Source: a virus
Virus record (IMG/VR): IMGVR_UViG_3300025121_000080
Location: 1-44,973 of that record
Length of the DNA: 44,973 nucleotides
Strand: one strand, 5' to 3'
Shown here: in pieces, positions 1 through 7,416 of the stretch
Layout of the letters: every line of letters begins with the position of its first letter
How positions within the stretch are numbered: the first letter of the stretch is position 1
The notes under the pieces: model-generated
The model's input: only the letters and a program-made list of their open reading frames with translations
What the model was told of the DNA's origin: nothing
The model's database searches: none
Position numbers and translations under genes: made by a program

Positions 1-8
1 TATGCTTT
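1..8. other. Aberrant contig end (likely chimeric bases)
   Basis: The first eight bases do not match the eight bases preceding the other copy of the terminal repeat (44840-44847). Bases 1-12 are instead an exact reverse complement of 203-214, sharing the 4-bp microhomology GTGC with the true sequence. This is what an inverted chimeric read or strand-switch artefact would leave at a contig end. A real sequence variant is the alternative: the reading frame stays open, giving Met-Leu-Cys-Ala where the other copy reads Met-Ile-Arg-Ala. Confidence 0.55.
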
Positions 9-134
9 GTGCAACCCCACACCGCCAAGTTCGCTGTAAATTCTGCACCTGAAACCATGTAAGACGGTCTAATAGATGCTCAGGGGCTTTTCATGACAGC
101 CCGAATAATCTATTCATGCTGGCAGGCACAATTT
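9..134. repeat. Terminal direct repeat, left copy (126 bp)
   Basis: Identical over 126 bp to 44848-44973. It carries the 3' end and stop codon of the last rightward gene (44709-44891), the intergenic spacer and half of a strong hairpin, and it ends inside that hairpin's loop. The simplest reading is the overlap of a circularly assembled, circularly permuted genome (expected for a P22-like headful packager). A physical short direct terminal repeat is the alternative. The length is close to a common large assembler k-mer, which favours the overlap reading. Confidence 0.9.
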
Positions 135-159
135 ATCCCTCGATTGTGCGGCTGCCAGC
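118..159. other. Large imperfect hairpin between convergent operons
   Basis: Left arm 118-132 pairs with right arm 143-159 through 15 base pairs, interrupted by a 2-nt bulge (150-151), with a 10-nt loop (133-142). No T-run follows on either strand, so it is not a canonical intrinsic terminator. It lies between the rightward gene ending at position 52 (of the circular map) and the leftward gene ending at 165, where a bidirectional terminator or RNA stabiliser would be expected. The terminal repeat ends inside the loop. Confidence 0.6.
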
Positions 160-164
160 AACCC

Positions 165-224
165 CTAATCGAATAGAATCTCCAGCAGCACCAGCAAGGC
201 AAGCACAAAGCATAGGGTAATCAT
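165..224 (-). CDS. Tiny membrane peptide, 19 aa
   Basis: The ATG at 224 overlaps the stop of the upstream gene (ATGA) and has an AGGA ribosome site six bases upstream. The product is almost entirely hydrophobic (Leu, Val, Ile, Phe) and ends in Phe-Asp, so it could span a membrane once. It is the last gene of the 2199-165 leftward operon. A diverged relative, similar in DNA sequence too, is the last gene of the other leftward operon at 30981-31067. Function is unknown; small holin- or toxin-like membrane peptides have this form, but nothing identifies it. It is too short to be certain. Confidence 0.4.
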   Translation of the reverse strand: MITLCFVLALLVLLEILFD

Positions 225-400
225 GGCAAATCCTGCTTGTAGTCGGTTAGATAATACTTCCCCCGCCAATAGTGCATAGTTATAGTGCATCCCGAATCAT
301 ATCCTACAGTTTTTACTCCGAATAACTTGGCAAGAAAAATAGTCAACTTGCTTGCTCTGAGTGTATTGAGGGCAAAAATAATATGGATAGGAGTGCTCAT
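221..400 (-). CDS. Small hypothetical protein, 59 aa
   Basis: The ATG at 400 overlaps the stop of the preceding gene by ATGA and its own stop overlaps the next ATG, so it sits in a tightly coupled chain. The first half is hydrophobic or basic; the second half is rich in Tyr, Trp, Gly and Asp (Tyr-Tyr-Leu-Thr-Asp-Tyr near the end). No family is recognised. The overlap pattern on both sides is the main evidence that it is translated. Confidence 0.55.
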   Translation of the reverse strand: MSTPIHIIFALNTLRASKLTIFLAKLFGVKTVGYDSGCTITMHYWRGKYYLTDYKQDLP

Positions 401-585
401 GGTTTAACCCTTTCATCCGGCACAAGTGGCAATCCATACCGCTTGGCATGATTGCGTAGCGCAACACTGATCCATGCCTGAGAAACCCCAAAGTGTACCT
501 GGGCCTCTTTGCGGGTATGTTTAAAACCACCTATTGACCCGGTGCAATAGGCGTAGATAAGGGAGCTTTGAGTTGGGCGGATCAT
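397..585 (-). CDS. Small helix-turn-helix-like protein, 62 aa
   Basis: The start ATG at 585 overlaps the upstream stop (ATGA). Residues about 24-52 read as a possible DNA-binding helix-turn-helix: Lys-Glu-Ala-Gln-Val-His-Phe-Gly-Val-Ser-Gln-Ala-Trp-Ile-Ser-Val-Ala-Leu. The Gly-Val-Ser turn is followed by a Trp/Ser/Leu recognition-type helix. It could be a small Cro-like or accessory regulator. The HTH call rests on pattern only. Confidence 0.65.
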   Translation of the reverse strand: MIRPTQSSLIYAYCTGSIGGFKHTRKEAQVHFGVSQAWISVALRNHAKRYGLPLVPDERVKP

Positions 586-1028
586 TGGGTAGCCTTTGCT
601 TTAAGGATTGTTTCGCCTGCTAAATTCTGAATAAACCGGAAAGCTTGCTCAAATGTCCAGTCATACCCTATAGACTGAGCGCGTATAGTATGCAAAGCCT
701 CCAGCAATTCCGCATTGATAGCCTTGAGACTGTCCAGTTTAACTTGTAATTCCTCTTCCCTTGAAAATACGCCGGATAGCAAGGTATTTTTTTGCTCCAG
801 TTTGGCAATACATTGCTGCTGTTCGTAAATAAGAGCGTTAAGACTTTTTTCTTTTGCCATTGTCAAGATAGAAAGCTGTTCAAAGAGGCTTTTATAATAT
901 CCTATATCTCTACATGCCTCGCATTGTGTTTTACCGCTCGCGTCAATAATCCATCCATGCTGGCAGCGCGGAGTATGTTGCACCTTATCAACAGGGCTGG
1001 AAACTGATGTATCAGAATTGTTTTTCAT
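582..1028 (-). CDS. Zinc-motif plus coiled-coil hypothetical protein, 148 aa
   Basis: Near the N-terminus is a Cys-x-His ... Cys-x-x-Cys cluster (residues about 22-39) that could bind zinc. A long helical, Glu/Gln/Leu-rich coiled-coil segment follows (about residues 50-115), then a short C-terminal tail. The start at 1028 is preceded by AAGGGGA at seven-base spacing, and that ribosome site is also the 3' end of the upstream gene. Proteins of this layout are common uncharacterised phage early or accessory products. No function assigned. Confidence 0.7.
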   Translation of the reverse strand: MKNNSDTSVSSPVDKVQHTPRCQHGWIIDASGKTQCEACRDIGYYKSLFEQLSILTMAKEKSLNALIYEQQQCIAKLEQKNTLLSGVFSREEELQVKLDSLKAINAELLEALHTIRAQSIGYDWTFEQAFRFIQNLAGETILKAKATQ

Positions 1029-1031
1029 GGT

Positions 1032-1226
1032 TTATTCCCCTTTACTGATAATTATGTATTGTGTGCCGTTTGGCATTCTGGATAATGGCGGAAGCCCATC
1101 ATGGGCGCGATTTGAATTGTAACCTGCAAGGGCAATTTCACGGTATGTCATGCCATAACCGTCTGTGATAACACTGGTAAAACTGCCTTGTTCGCGTGTT
1201 GGTGGTACTATCAGTCGAACTTTCAT
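1032..1226 (-). CDS. Small hypothetical protein, 64 aa
   Basis: The start at 1226 follows a good AGGGGA ribosome site that overlaps the last codons (Lys-Gly-Glu-stop) of the upstream gene. Its own last codons are again Lys-Gly-Glu-stop and form the ribosome site of the next gene. The protein has mixed beta-type composition and a Met-Pro-Asn-Gly-Thr-Gln segment near its end. No family recognised. Confidence 0.65.
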   Translation of the reverse strand: MKVRLIVPPTREQGSFTSVITDGYGMTYREIALAGYNSNRAHDGLPPLSRMPNGTQYIIISKGE

Positions 1227-1227
1227 G

Positions 1228-1446
1228 TTATTCCCCTTTGATTATTGAAAGGTTATCGGATGGAACTAAGCCTTCGCACTCCGAATCTGTGATACAGCCA
1301 AGCCCACCATTAGCAAGCGGCATTGGATCGGCGTTATCAGGCAGTCCGGCCAGGTTGCTTATGATAGCCAATAGAGCGACCATGATTATCGCCAAGACTG
1401 TCCATATTAGGTGGGTGTTGCGCTTCCAGCGGGTTATATGGTTCAT
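1228..1446 (-). CDS. Small membrane protein, 72 aa
   Basis: The start overlaps the preceding stop by ATGA. A short basic N-terminus (Arg-Trp-Lys-Arg) is followed by a ~20-residue hydrophobic helix (about residues 14-34), giving a predicted N-in single-pass membrane protein with an ~35-residue outer tail. The tail has two Cys (Gly-Cys-Ile-Thr-Asp-Ser-Glu-Cys) that could form a disulphide. The C-terminal codons double as the next gene's ribosome site. Function unknown. Confidence 0.65.
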   Translation of the reverse strand: MNHITRWKRNTHLIWTVLAIIMVALLAIISNLAGLPDNADPMPLANGGLGCITDSECEGLVPSDNLSIIKGE

Positions 1447-1871
1447 AATATGGCTATGCCGCGTGAATAATAGGCGTTAATATCTGCGCCTGCCGGTACT
1501 TGGTCGTTACTGACTGAATACAAGGCACAGCCGCGCGGGTCACCTTGCACGTAAAACGTGAGTGTCGGGTATTTGGCTTGGAATTTGGCAAGCCGCTTTA
1601 ACGCTCCAGTTTCACGGTCAGCGATAGGATAACGGTTATCTTTCCATCCTGAAGCTGTGGCATATTGACGGCGTAGGAATGGCTTATTTGTCACTTCGTC
1701 ACGTTCCACGGACAGGCTTACCCTATCGTCACCAGTGCCGCATTCAAGCTCGTGCCAACGGCGCAAAGTCCTCGAGATGCGGCGCAATGGGTCAATGTCG
1801 GCATAGTCAATGCCGGATGTAGTCAATGCGCGGATCATCCAATCGCGTTCCTGCAATTCTCTTTTAGTCAT
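1443..1871 (-). CDS. Conserved phage hypothetical protein, 142 aa
   Basis: Charged soluble protein with a helical N-terminal half (Arg-Arg-Ile-Ser-Arg-Thr-Leu-Arg-Arg-Trp-His-Glu-Leu-Glu-Cys-Gly) and a C-terminal segment containing Gly-Asp-Pro-Arg-Gly-Cys-Ala-Leu-Tyr. From memory, this combination occurs in many uncharacterised phage accessory proteins; no enzymatic motif is evident. It lies in the leftward operon, 79 bp downstream of the first gene and overlapping the next by ATGA. Confidence 0.7.
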   Translation of the reverse strand: MTKRELQERDWMIRALTTSGIDYADIDPLRRISRTLRRWHELECGTGDDRVSLSVERDEVTNKPFLRRQYATASGWKDNRYPIADRETGALKRLAKFQAKYPTLTFYVQGDPRGCALYSVSNDQVPAGADINAYYSRGIAIL

Positions 1872-1950
1872 GGTATCGCCTCATATAGTTAGTTATGGCC
1901 TAGCCTGCGCCCTGCTACCCGCTGCGACGAGTAGCAAGACAGGACTATGG

Positions 1951-2199
1951 TTAGAGTAAAGCGCGGCAAAGAGCATCCGCTTCGCTGGTATCAATAGCCG
2001 TTTCAATAGCCGACACATAATCTGTATATTGAGGATGATTGACTGGTAGCAGCTTGCCAGTGCCGGTTCTGTGTGATTGCACAATAAGCCCTGCGCGGAT
2101 AACACAGGCGTTATATCGGACAGAATTATGAATCTCACGCGATACTTTCGGCATTGATGGCCGTGTCGGGGCGATGATTGAATCAATAGCTGTTTGCAT
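1951..2199 (-). CDS. Small hypothetical protein, 82 aa; first gene of the leftward operon
   Basis: The ATG at 2199 is preceded by an AGGGGA ribosome site at eight bases. The sequence is soluble and rich in Ala, Ser and Thr, with an acidic helical C-terminus. A longer overlapping frame (1893-2186) lacks a ribosome site and has implausible composition, so this frame was chosen. No family recognised. Confidence 0.6.
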   Translation of the reverse strand: MQTAIDSIIAPTRPSMPKVSREIHNSVRYNACVIRAGLIVQSHRTGTGKLLPVNHPQYTDYVSAIETAIDTSEADALCRALL

Positions 2200-2575
2200 A
2201 ATAAAATTCCCCTAAGTTAATGAATAGAACGTGCGGCCAGGACTACATCAGCACAATAGCACATCTTGATATAATAGCAAGAGATATAACATCTAAATCA
2301 ATGAACGGTAAGCACACTCGCAACCTATTGATTATCAGGATAGTGAAATACGCATAATCATAATGATTTGACATAATGAATTAGTTGAGTTTAGAATTAC
2401 ACCATGCGCCCATAACCCAGGCGTTGCAATAGCTCCCCGGCTTATGCAGATAAACGCACCGACAGGCACTGATTACGGCAACCTGTCAGAACACTGAGCG
2501 ATAAACAATAGGGGCAAGCCTGATGCACAGACGCAGGAAAATTCAATTCAAACATCACAAAGCGGGTGAGATTCT
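2200..2575. other. Intergenic region between the leftward small-gene operon and the late operon
   Basis: 376 bp with no credible ORF. It holds a rightward promoter (2368-2397) and an inverted repeat with 6-bp arms, GACAGG at 2461-2466 and CCTGTC at 2482-2487. The AT-rich stretch 2250-2330 contains TATTAT-like hexamers on the minus strand that could serve the leftward operon, but I cannot single out one promoter. Its position just before terS makes it a candidate for packaging recognition (pac). Confidence 0.6.
2368..2397 (+). promoter_or_regulatory. Putative sigma70 promoter for the packaging/late genes
   Basis: TTGACA (2368-2373) and TAGAAT (2392-2397) separated by 18 bp, about 180 bp upstream of terS, on the coding strand of the late operon. 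The -35 is a perfect consensus; the -10 matches four of six positions. Confidence 0.5.
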
Positions 2576-3007
2576 ATGTCTAACGCTATCGCAATCATCA
2601 ATAAGCAAATAATTTGCGACCAACTCGCACAAGGTATGCGATTGTCAGAGATAGCAAGTCTATTAGGTATTACTCCAGCAGCTATATCCCAACAGCTAGT
2701 CAATGATCCAGATTACACAACAGCACAAGTCCTATTCGTGGAAGCAAGAATGGATAAACGTGAGAGTGAGCTGGAAGCTGCAAAAGACCAGCTTAATGTT
2801 ACACGCGCACGTGAACTATTATTACACAGTAGATGGTTAGCTGAACGTTTAGCACCTGACAAGTATGGTAAGGATAGTCAGCAAGTGGTTAACATAGCCC
2901 CTGTCTTTAATGTGATCGTATCCAATCCTACCCCTACCTATACGTATGATTCAGACACTAGCCAAAGACAAGACCCAGGGGGGGTTAAGTGTGTGGAGCA
3001 GGGGTAA
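2576..3007 (+). CDS. terS: Terminase small subunit (DNA recognition)
   Basis: Predicted small terminase subunit, which binds the packaging site and presents concatemeric DNA to the large subunit. Residues about 10-45 form an HTH: Leu-Ser-Glu-Ile-Ala-Ser-Leu-Leu-Gly-Ile-Thr-Pro-Ala-Ala-Ile-Ser-Gln. A charged helical oligomerisation segment follows (about 55-100), then the Leu-Ala-Pro-Asp-Lys-Tyr-Gly motif often seen near the C-terminus of small terminases. The gene lies directly upstream of the large subunit, as in most tailed phages. The first 15 codons contain alternative starts, but the ATG at 2576 is the only one placing the HTH within the ORF with room upstream. Confidence 0.8.
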   Translation: MSNAIAIINKQIICDQLAQGMRLSEIASLLGITPAAISQQLVNDPDYTTAQVLFVEARMDKRESELEAAKDQLNVTRARELLLHSRWLAERLAPDKYGKDSQQVVNIAPVFNVIVSNPTPTYTYDSDTSQRQDPGGVKCVEQG

Positions 3008-3034
3008 AGGGGTGATTGTGTGTGGATATACATG

Positions 3035-3076
3035 TACGCTCTAATATTTAGATTTTACGCTCTAATATTCAGATTT
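3035..3076. repeat. Tandem 21-bp direct repeat between terS and terL
   Basis: Two adjacent 21-bp units (3035-3055 and 3056-3076) differ at a single base (T versus C). They lie in the gap between terS and a small ORF. Iterons at this place could be a terminase binding (pac) site or a translational or transcriptional control element. Confidence 0.8.
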
Positions 3077-3088
3077 AGGGATGGTTAT

Positions 3089-3229
3089 ATGCCAGATGAA
3101 TTCACACGGAAGTTTCATCCTGAAATAGCTTTATTGATGGATATGATTATAGCAATCAGGAAGTTACGTTCACAGATAAATATCCATGCTAGTACAAGAC
3201 CAGAGTTATTGATTGTTTTTAATGGCTGA
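3089..3229 (+). CDS. Small hypothetical protein between terS and terL, 46 aa
   Basis: A longer in-frame reading begins at 3020 but would translate the tandem repeat into a duplicated Tyr-Ala-Leu-Ile-Phe-Arg-Phe peptide. The ATG at 3089, with AGGG eight bases upstream, is the more credible start. Its stop overlaps the start of terL by a few bases, suggesting translational coupling. No recognised domain; a short hydrophobic helix lies in the middle. Confidence 0.5.
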   Translation: MPDEFTRKFHPEIALLMDMIIAIRKLRSQINIHASTRPELLIVFNG

Positions 3230-4649
3230 GTTATTTCCACGACAGAACTTTGCTTTTCTTAGCCCTGCTACAGAGATACTGTATGGTGGCGCTGCTGGGG
3301 GTGGTAAGAGTTACTTAATGAGGACTTCAGCGATAAGGTGGTGTTGTGAGATACCTGGGATTCAGGTTTACTTGTTTCGTAGGACTTTACCTGATTTAAG
3401 GGATAATCATCTTAGAGGGCCTACTTGTTTTCAGGTGATGTTAAGTGAATATATTCAGAGTGGTCATGTGAAGGGGCCTACTCAGGAGAACGAGTTTAAG
3501 TTTTGGAATGGTAGTGTTTTACACCTTTGTTATTGTGACTCTGAGAGCGATGTAACCAAGTACCAAGGTGCTGAGATTCATGTTTTGATGCCAGATGAAC
3601 TCACGCATTTTACCGAGTATCAGTATAGGTTCTTGAGAAGTCGGGTACGTGTTGCTGGGTTGAAGATTCCTGATAAGTATAAGGGGATGTTGCCTAGAAT
3701 TGAATGTTCGAGTAATCCGGGGTCTATTGGTCATGCTTGGGTTAAGAGGAGTTTTATCAGTCCTAAGGCGGAGGGGGTTATCTGGAGGACACCTTCTGAG
3801 GAGGGGGGGATGTTAAGGCAGTTCATTCCTGCCAAGTTGAGTGATAACCCTGCTTTAACGACTGACGATCCAAACTATGCTGACAGGTTGAGAGGTTTGG
3901 GGAGTGATGCTCTTACTCAGGCTATGTTGGATGGGAATTGGGACATTATTGCGGGACAGGCTTTTGAGAAACTGGATAAGAGGATTCATCGAATAGAGCC
4001 TTTTGACCCTCCTGAAGACTGGTTGTGTTTTGGTTCTTTCGATTGGGGTAGTTCAAGGCCATTCTCTTTTGGTGCTTGGACGATAAGTAATGGTGATATG
4101 CTTCCTGATGGTCGAGTTTACCCACGGGGCGCGATGATTCGTTACGATGAGTGGTATGGGTGGAATGGGAAACCCAATGAAGGGTTGAGGATGGAAGTCG
4201 CTGAAGTCTGCGATGGTATCAAGGAAAGGTTAAAAGGAAGGAAACTGGCTTATATCGCTGCCGATCCTGCGATGTGGAAGGTGGACGGGGGGCCTAGCCA
4301 TGCGGAGGTCTTTGCTAGGCGGAGGTTAAGTCTCAGAAAAGCCGATAATTCACGAATAGCCGGTTATCTGGAGGTAAGGGGTAGAATCAAGGGTGATGAA
4401 TTCCCAATGTTGTATGCGACTAAAAACTGTCATTCTGGATTCTGGCGTACAATGCCTGATATTGTGATGGACGAGAATCATACTGAGGACATAGATACAG
4501 ATCAAGAAGACCACTGTGCAGATGATGTGAGATATGCCTGTATGTCTCGTCCGTGGGCTAAAGTAATTGAAAAGAAGAAGCCTAAGTTAGATATGTGGGA
4601 CAGGGCTTTTGCAAGAGAATCCGGTGGTTTGAACTGGAAAACTGTTTAG
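3222..4649 (+). CDS. terL: Terminase large subunit (ATPase and nuclease of the packaging motor)
   Basis: Packages DNA into the prohead and cuts concatemers. The N-terminal ATPase has a Walker A motif, Gly-Gly-Ala-Ala-Gly-Gly-Gly-Lys-Ser (residues 22-30), and a Walker B, Val-Leu-Met-Pro-Asp-Glu (about residues 122-127). The C-terminal RNase H-like nuclease shows acidic residues in Ser-Phe-Asp-Trp-Gly-Ser, Ala-Ala-Asp-Pro-Ala and Ala-Asp-Asp-Val. At 475 residues it is normal for the family. The ATG at 3222 was chosen over an in-frame TTG at 3213 because it gives the usual N-terminus and follows the stop-overlap pattern. Nuclease-type TerL with a P22-like portal suggests headful packaging (inference). 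Confidence 0.93.
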   Translation: MAELFPRQNFAFLSPATEILYGGAAGGGKSYLMRTSAIRWCCEIPGIQVYLFRRTLPDLRDNHLRGPTCFQVMLSEYIQSGHVKGPTQENEFKFWNGSVLHLCYCDSESDVTKYQGAEIHVLMPDELTHFTEYQYRFLRSRVRVAGLKIPDKYKGMLPRIECSSNPGSIGHAWVKRSFISPKAEGVIWRTPSEEGGMLRQFIPAKLSDNPALTTDDPNYADRLRGLGSDALTQAMLDGNWDIIAGQAFEKLDKRIHRIEPFDPPEDWLCFGSFDWGSSRPFSFGAWTISNGDMLPDGRVYPRGAMIRYDEWYGWNGKPNEGLRMEVAEVCDGIKERLKGRKLAYIAADPAMWKVDGGPSHAEVFARRRLSLRKADNSRIAGYLEVRGRIKGDEFPMLYATKNCHSGFWRTMPDIVMDENHTEDIDTDQEDHCADDVRYACMSRPWAKVIEKKKPKLDMWDRAFARESGGLNWKTV

Positions 4650-4675
4650 GATGAGCGTAGTTCAAGGAGTAACCT

Positions 4676-6958
4676 ATGGCTAAAAAGAGTAATAAATCAG
4701 TCGCCAAACCCCAAGATTCTATAACAGATGACCAGCATAACCAACTTGTATCATGGGTCAATGAATTCGATGACGCTACTCTTGAGTCAAGGAATCTTTC
4801 CGAAAAATCCCGTGATTATTACGATTCAAAACAACTCTCCGATGCGGAAGTAAAAGAACTAAAGGCTAGAGGTCAGCCGATAGTCGTTATAAACCGTATA
4901 AAACCCAAGATGGACGGGTTGATGGGGATGGAAAAATCCAACAAAACTACCGCTAAATGCTTTGCCCGTACCCCAAAACACCAAAAAGGCGCACAAGCCG
5001 CCACTGAATCAATCAAATTCGTCCTTCAAGATAACTTTTACGACCAAATCCGCTCTCAAGGCTGGAATGACCTTCTGATGGAAGGTACTTGTGGGACAGA
5101 AATCAGTATAAAAAATGTAAGAGGCGAGAAAAAAATCACCCAAAGTGGTATTCATTGGGATAGATTGATTTATGACCCACATCGCCGCCAAAGAGACTAT
5201 TCTGACGCGAAATTCCTCGGTCAATTCATTTGGATGGATCACCAGGATGCGTTGGATATGTTTCCAGACGCTAAAGAAATCCTCGAAACTACGTTTTCTG
5301 GTTCAGATACCTTCCAAGACAAGCCAAAATGGGTAGATCAGACCCGTAAACGTGTTCGCGTCATCGAACTTTACTGGAAAGATGGAGGGGAAGTTAAATT
5401 CGCCACTTTCACTAGAGGTGGTTACTGCTCTCCACCTAAAACTTCAATTTACAAGAATGAAGATGGTGAAACAGTCTGGCCTTATGAGTTTTCCTCGATG
5501 TTCATTGATAGAGAAGGTCAAGCCTATGGAGCTTGCCGTCAACTTCTCGATGTTCAGGATGAAATCAACAAAAGACGCTCCAAAGCTCTCCATTTGATGT
5601 CAGTCAGGCAGACTTTCGGTACTGCCGGAGCCGTTGCAGATGTGAATGAAGCTCGTACGCAGTTGGCAAAACCAGATGGACACGTTGAATTCGCCTTCGG
5701 TGAGATGGGTAAGGACTTCGGTATCTTACCTACCGGAGATATGGTAGCTGCTCAATTCAACCTTTTAACCGAGTCAAAGAACGAAATTGACGCTGTTTCC
5801 TACAACGCCGCCGCCGCAGGTAAAGAAACCCGTCAAATGTCAGGGGTTGCTTTGAGAAGTAGAGAGGCCGCTAGTCAGACAGAACTAGCCCCAATGTTCG
5901 ATGTGCTGAAAAACCACGATCTTCGTGTTTATCGTAAAGTATGGAATACAATTAAACAGTTCTGGAAAGAAGAGAAGTGGATTCGGGTCACTGATGACGA
6001 GAACAACCTGAAATGGGTTGGTTTGAACAAACCCATGACAAAAGGCGAAATGATGCTCCAGCAAGCTCAAGAACAAGGTGTTCCGCCTGAACAACTGCAA
6101 CAGATGCAATCGCAGATTGCTCAAGACCCAATGATGCAGGAAATTGTCTCGACTGAGAATGACATTGTGAATCTCGATGTTGATATGATTATCGAAGACG
6201 CGCCCGACTCGGTAACTACTCAAATTGAAGACTTCCAAGTTATCGGTGAGATGGTCAAATCAGGTTTTCAAATGCCTCCTTTAGCTGTAATCGAAGCCTC
6301 TCCACTGTCAAATAAAGACAAGATCATCAAGATGATGAAGGAAGCCCCTCAGTTATCTCCCGAACATCAGAAACAGATGGAAGAAATGCAGCAACAAATG
6401 GAAACTCTTCAGCAGGAAGGACAGAAACTCCAACAAGAGAACCAACAGTTGAAGATGGGTGTTCAAGAGTCTCAAATGAAGATTCAAGCTGGTGTTCAGG
6501 AATCCCAGATGAAACTTCAGGCTAAACGCGAAGAAGTCCAACAAGACCTCCAGTTACGCCAAGAGATTCAAGCTGCTGAACTCCAACTCGAAAGAGAACG
6601 TGTTTCAGCACAGATTCAACTTGAACGAGAAAAAGCAATAGCCCAACTCGAACTTGAGAAAATGAAGGCTGAGATGAACGCGGATGGAGAGGTTGACCAT
6701 GCTATAGCAAAAGTCCAAAATCTAATCTCAATGCACGAAACCAAAGTCCAATCCATGTTCGATATGCACTCCGCCAAGCAAGAAGGTGACGCAGAAACCA
6801 AAAAATCCGAGATGGATACAGGTAATATGCAAGCCATGCACCAAGAAATGATAAACGCGGTAGGTGAAATCGTAAATAACATGAACCAGAAGAAATCCAT
6901 CAATCTTATTAGGAAAGATGGCATGATTTCAGGCGCAGAAGTTACTACACTTCAATAA
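4676..6958 (+). CDS. P22-like portal protein
   Basis: Dodecameric portal at the unique capsid vertex, through which DNA enters and leaves. Length (760 aa), position after TerL and the N-terminal pattern fit the P22 gp1-type portal family: Val-Val-Ile-Asn-Arg-Ile-Lys-Pro-Lys-Met-Asp followed by the Trp-Asp-Arg-Leu-Ile-Tyr-Asp-Pro segment. The C-terminal ~200 residues (about 460-700) are extremely rich in Gln, Glu, Met and Lys with heptad-like periodicity, consistent with the long helical barrel or coiled coil of P22-type portals. The ribosome site AAGGAG lies before the ATG. No sign of truncation. Confidence 0.9.
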   Translation: MAKKSNKSVAKPQDSITDDQHNQLVSWVNEFDDATLESRNLSEKSRDYYDSKQLSDAEVKELKARGQPIVVINRIKPKMDGLMGMEKSNKTTAKCFARTPKHQKGAQAATESIKFVLQDNFYDQIRSQGWNDLLMEGTCGTEISIKNVRGEKKITQSGIHWDRLIYDPHRRQRDYSDAKFLGQFIWMDHQDALDMFPDAKEILETTFSGSDTFQDKPKWVDQTRKRVRVIELYWKDGGEVKFATFTRGGYCSPPKTSIYKNEDGETVWPYEFSSMFIDREGQAYGACRQLLDVQDEINKRRSKALHLMSVRQTFGTAGAVADVNEARTQLAKPDGHVEFAFGEMGKDFGILPTGDMVAAQFNLLTESKNEIDAVSYNAAAAGKETRQMSGVALRSREAASQTELAPMFDVLKNHDLRVYRKVWNTIKQFWKEEKWIRVTDDENNLKWVGLNKPMTKGEMMLQQAQEQGVPPEQLQQMQSQIAQDPMMQEIVSTENDIVNLDVDMIIEDAPDSVTTQIEDFQVIGEMVKSGFQMPPLAVIEASPLSNKDKIIKMMKEAPQLSPEHQKQMEEMQQQMETLQQEGQKLQQENQQLKMGVQESQMKIQAGVQESQMKLQAKREEVQQDLQLRQEIQAAELQLERERVSAQIQLEREKAIAQLELEKMKAEMNADGEVDHAIAKVQNLISMHETKVQSMFDMHSAKQEGDAETKKSEMDTGNMQAMHQEMINAVGEIVNNMNQKKSINLIRKDGMISGAEVTTLQ

Positions 6959-6988
6959 CGCCGCAAGGCACTTTTAAGGAGAAACAAC

Positions 6989-7414
6989 ATGGCAACATTC
7001 AACAAAGTATACAGTTTCACAGAGAACGTAGCGGAGGGCGTATTTAACCTCGGCACAGACCAACTTAAGGTTGCTCTCACAAACACAGCACCGACAACTG
7101 GCGACACGGTGTATGCCTCACTAACCGCGCCTCTTGCAACTACCAACCTCTCAGGAGCTACACCCTTCAATGTCACGACCTCAACATCGGCACAAACAAC
7201 AGGTGTTTATAAACTTGTTTGCGCTGATCTTGTACTGACTGCCACAGGTGCTGTCGGGCCTTTCAGATATGTGGCTTTGTACGATGACACGCCGACATCT
7301 CCAGCTGATCCGCTGATCGGTTGGTACGATTATGGTTCAAGCATTAGTTTGGCGAATACGGAGACGTTTACAATCGACTTCGATGCGACGAATGGTGTGT
7401 TGACTATTACGTAA
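6989..7414 (+). CDS. Small virion-associated beta protein, 141 aa
   Basis: Strong AAGGAG ribosome site upstream. It has a Thr/Ala/Leu-rich beta composition and the N-terminal pattern Phe-Asn-Lys-x-Tyr-Ser-Phe-x-Glu-Asn-x-Ala-Glu-Gly-Val-x-Asn-Leu-Gly-x-Asp-x-Leu-Lys-Val-Ala. I recognise this from a widespread family of short uncharacterised phage proteins located next to tail or capsid genes. A head decoration or tail-fibre-associated role is plausible, but neither is shown. It starts the ~9.4 kb block that separates the portal from the scaffold. Confidence 0.65.
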   Translation: MATFNKVYSFTENVAEGVFNLGTDQLKVALTNTAPTTGDTVYASLTAPLATTNLSGATPFNVTTSTSAQTTGVYKLVCADLVLTATGAVGPFRYVALYDDTPTSPADPLIGWYDYGSSISLANTETFTIDFDATNGVLTIT

Positions 7415-7416
7415 TT

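Noticed and set aside
297-530. 77-aa minus-strand ORF
   Set aside because: Overlaps two better-supported coupled genes (221-400 and 397-585) in another frame with no ribosome site.
1908-1940. Hairpin TGCTAC/GTAGCA as possible attC
   Set aside because: No AAC/GTT core pair in either orientation and no extra-base arm structure.
1893-2186. 97-aa minus-strand ORF
   Set aside because: Out-of-frame overlap with 1951-2199, which has the ribosome site and balanced composition.
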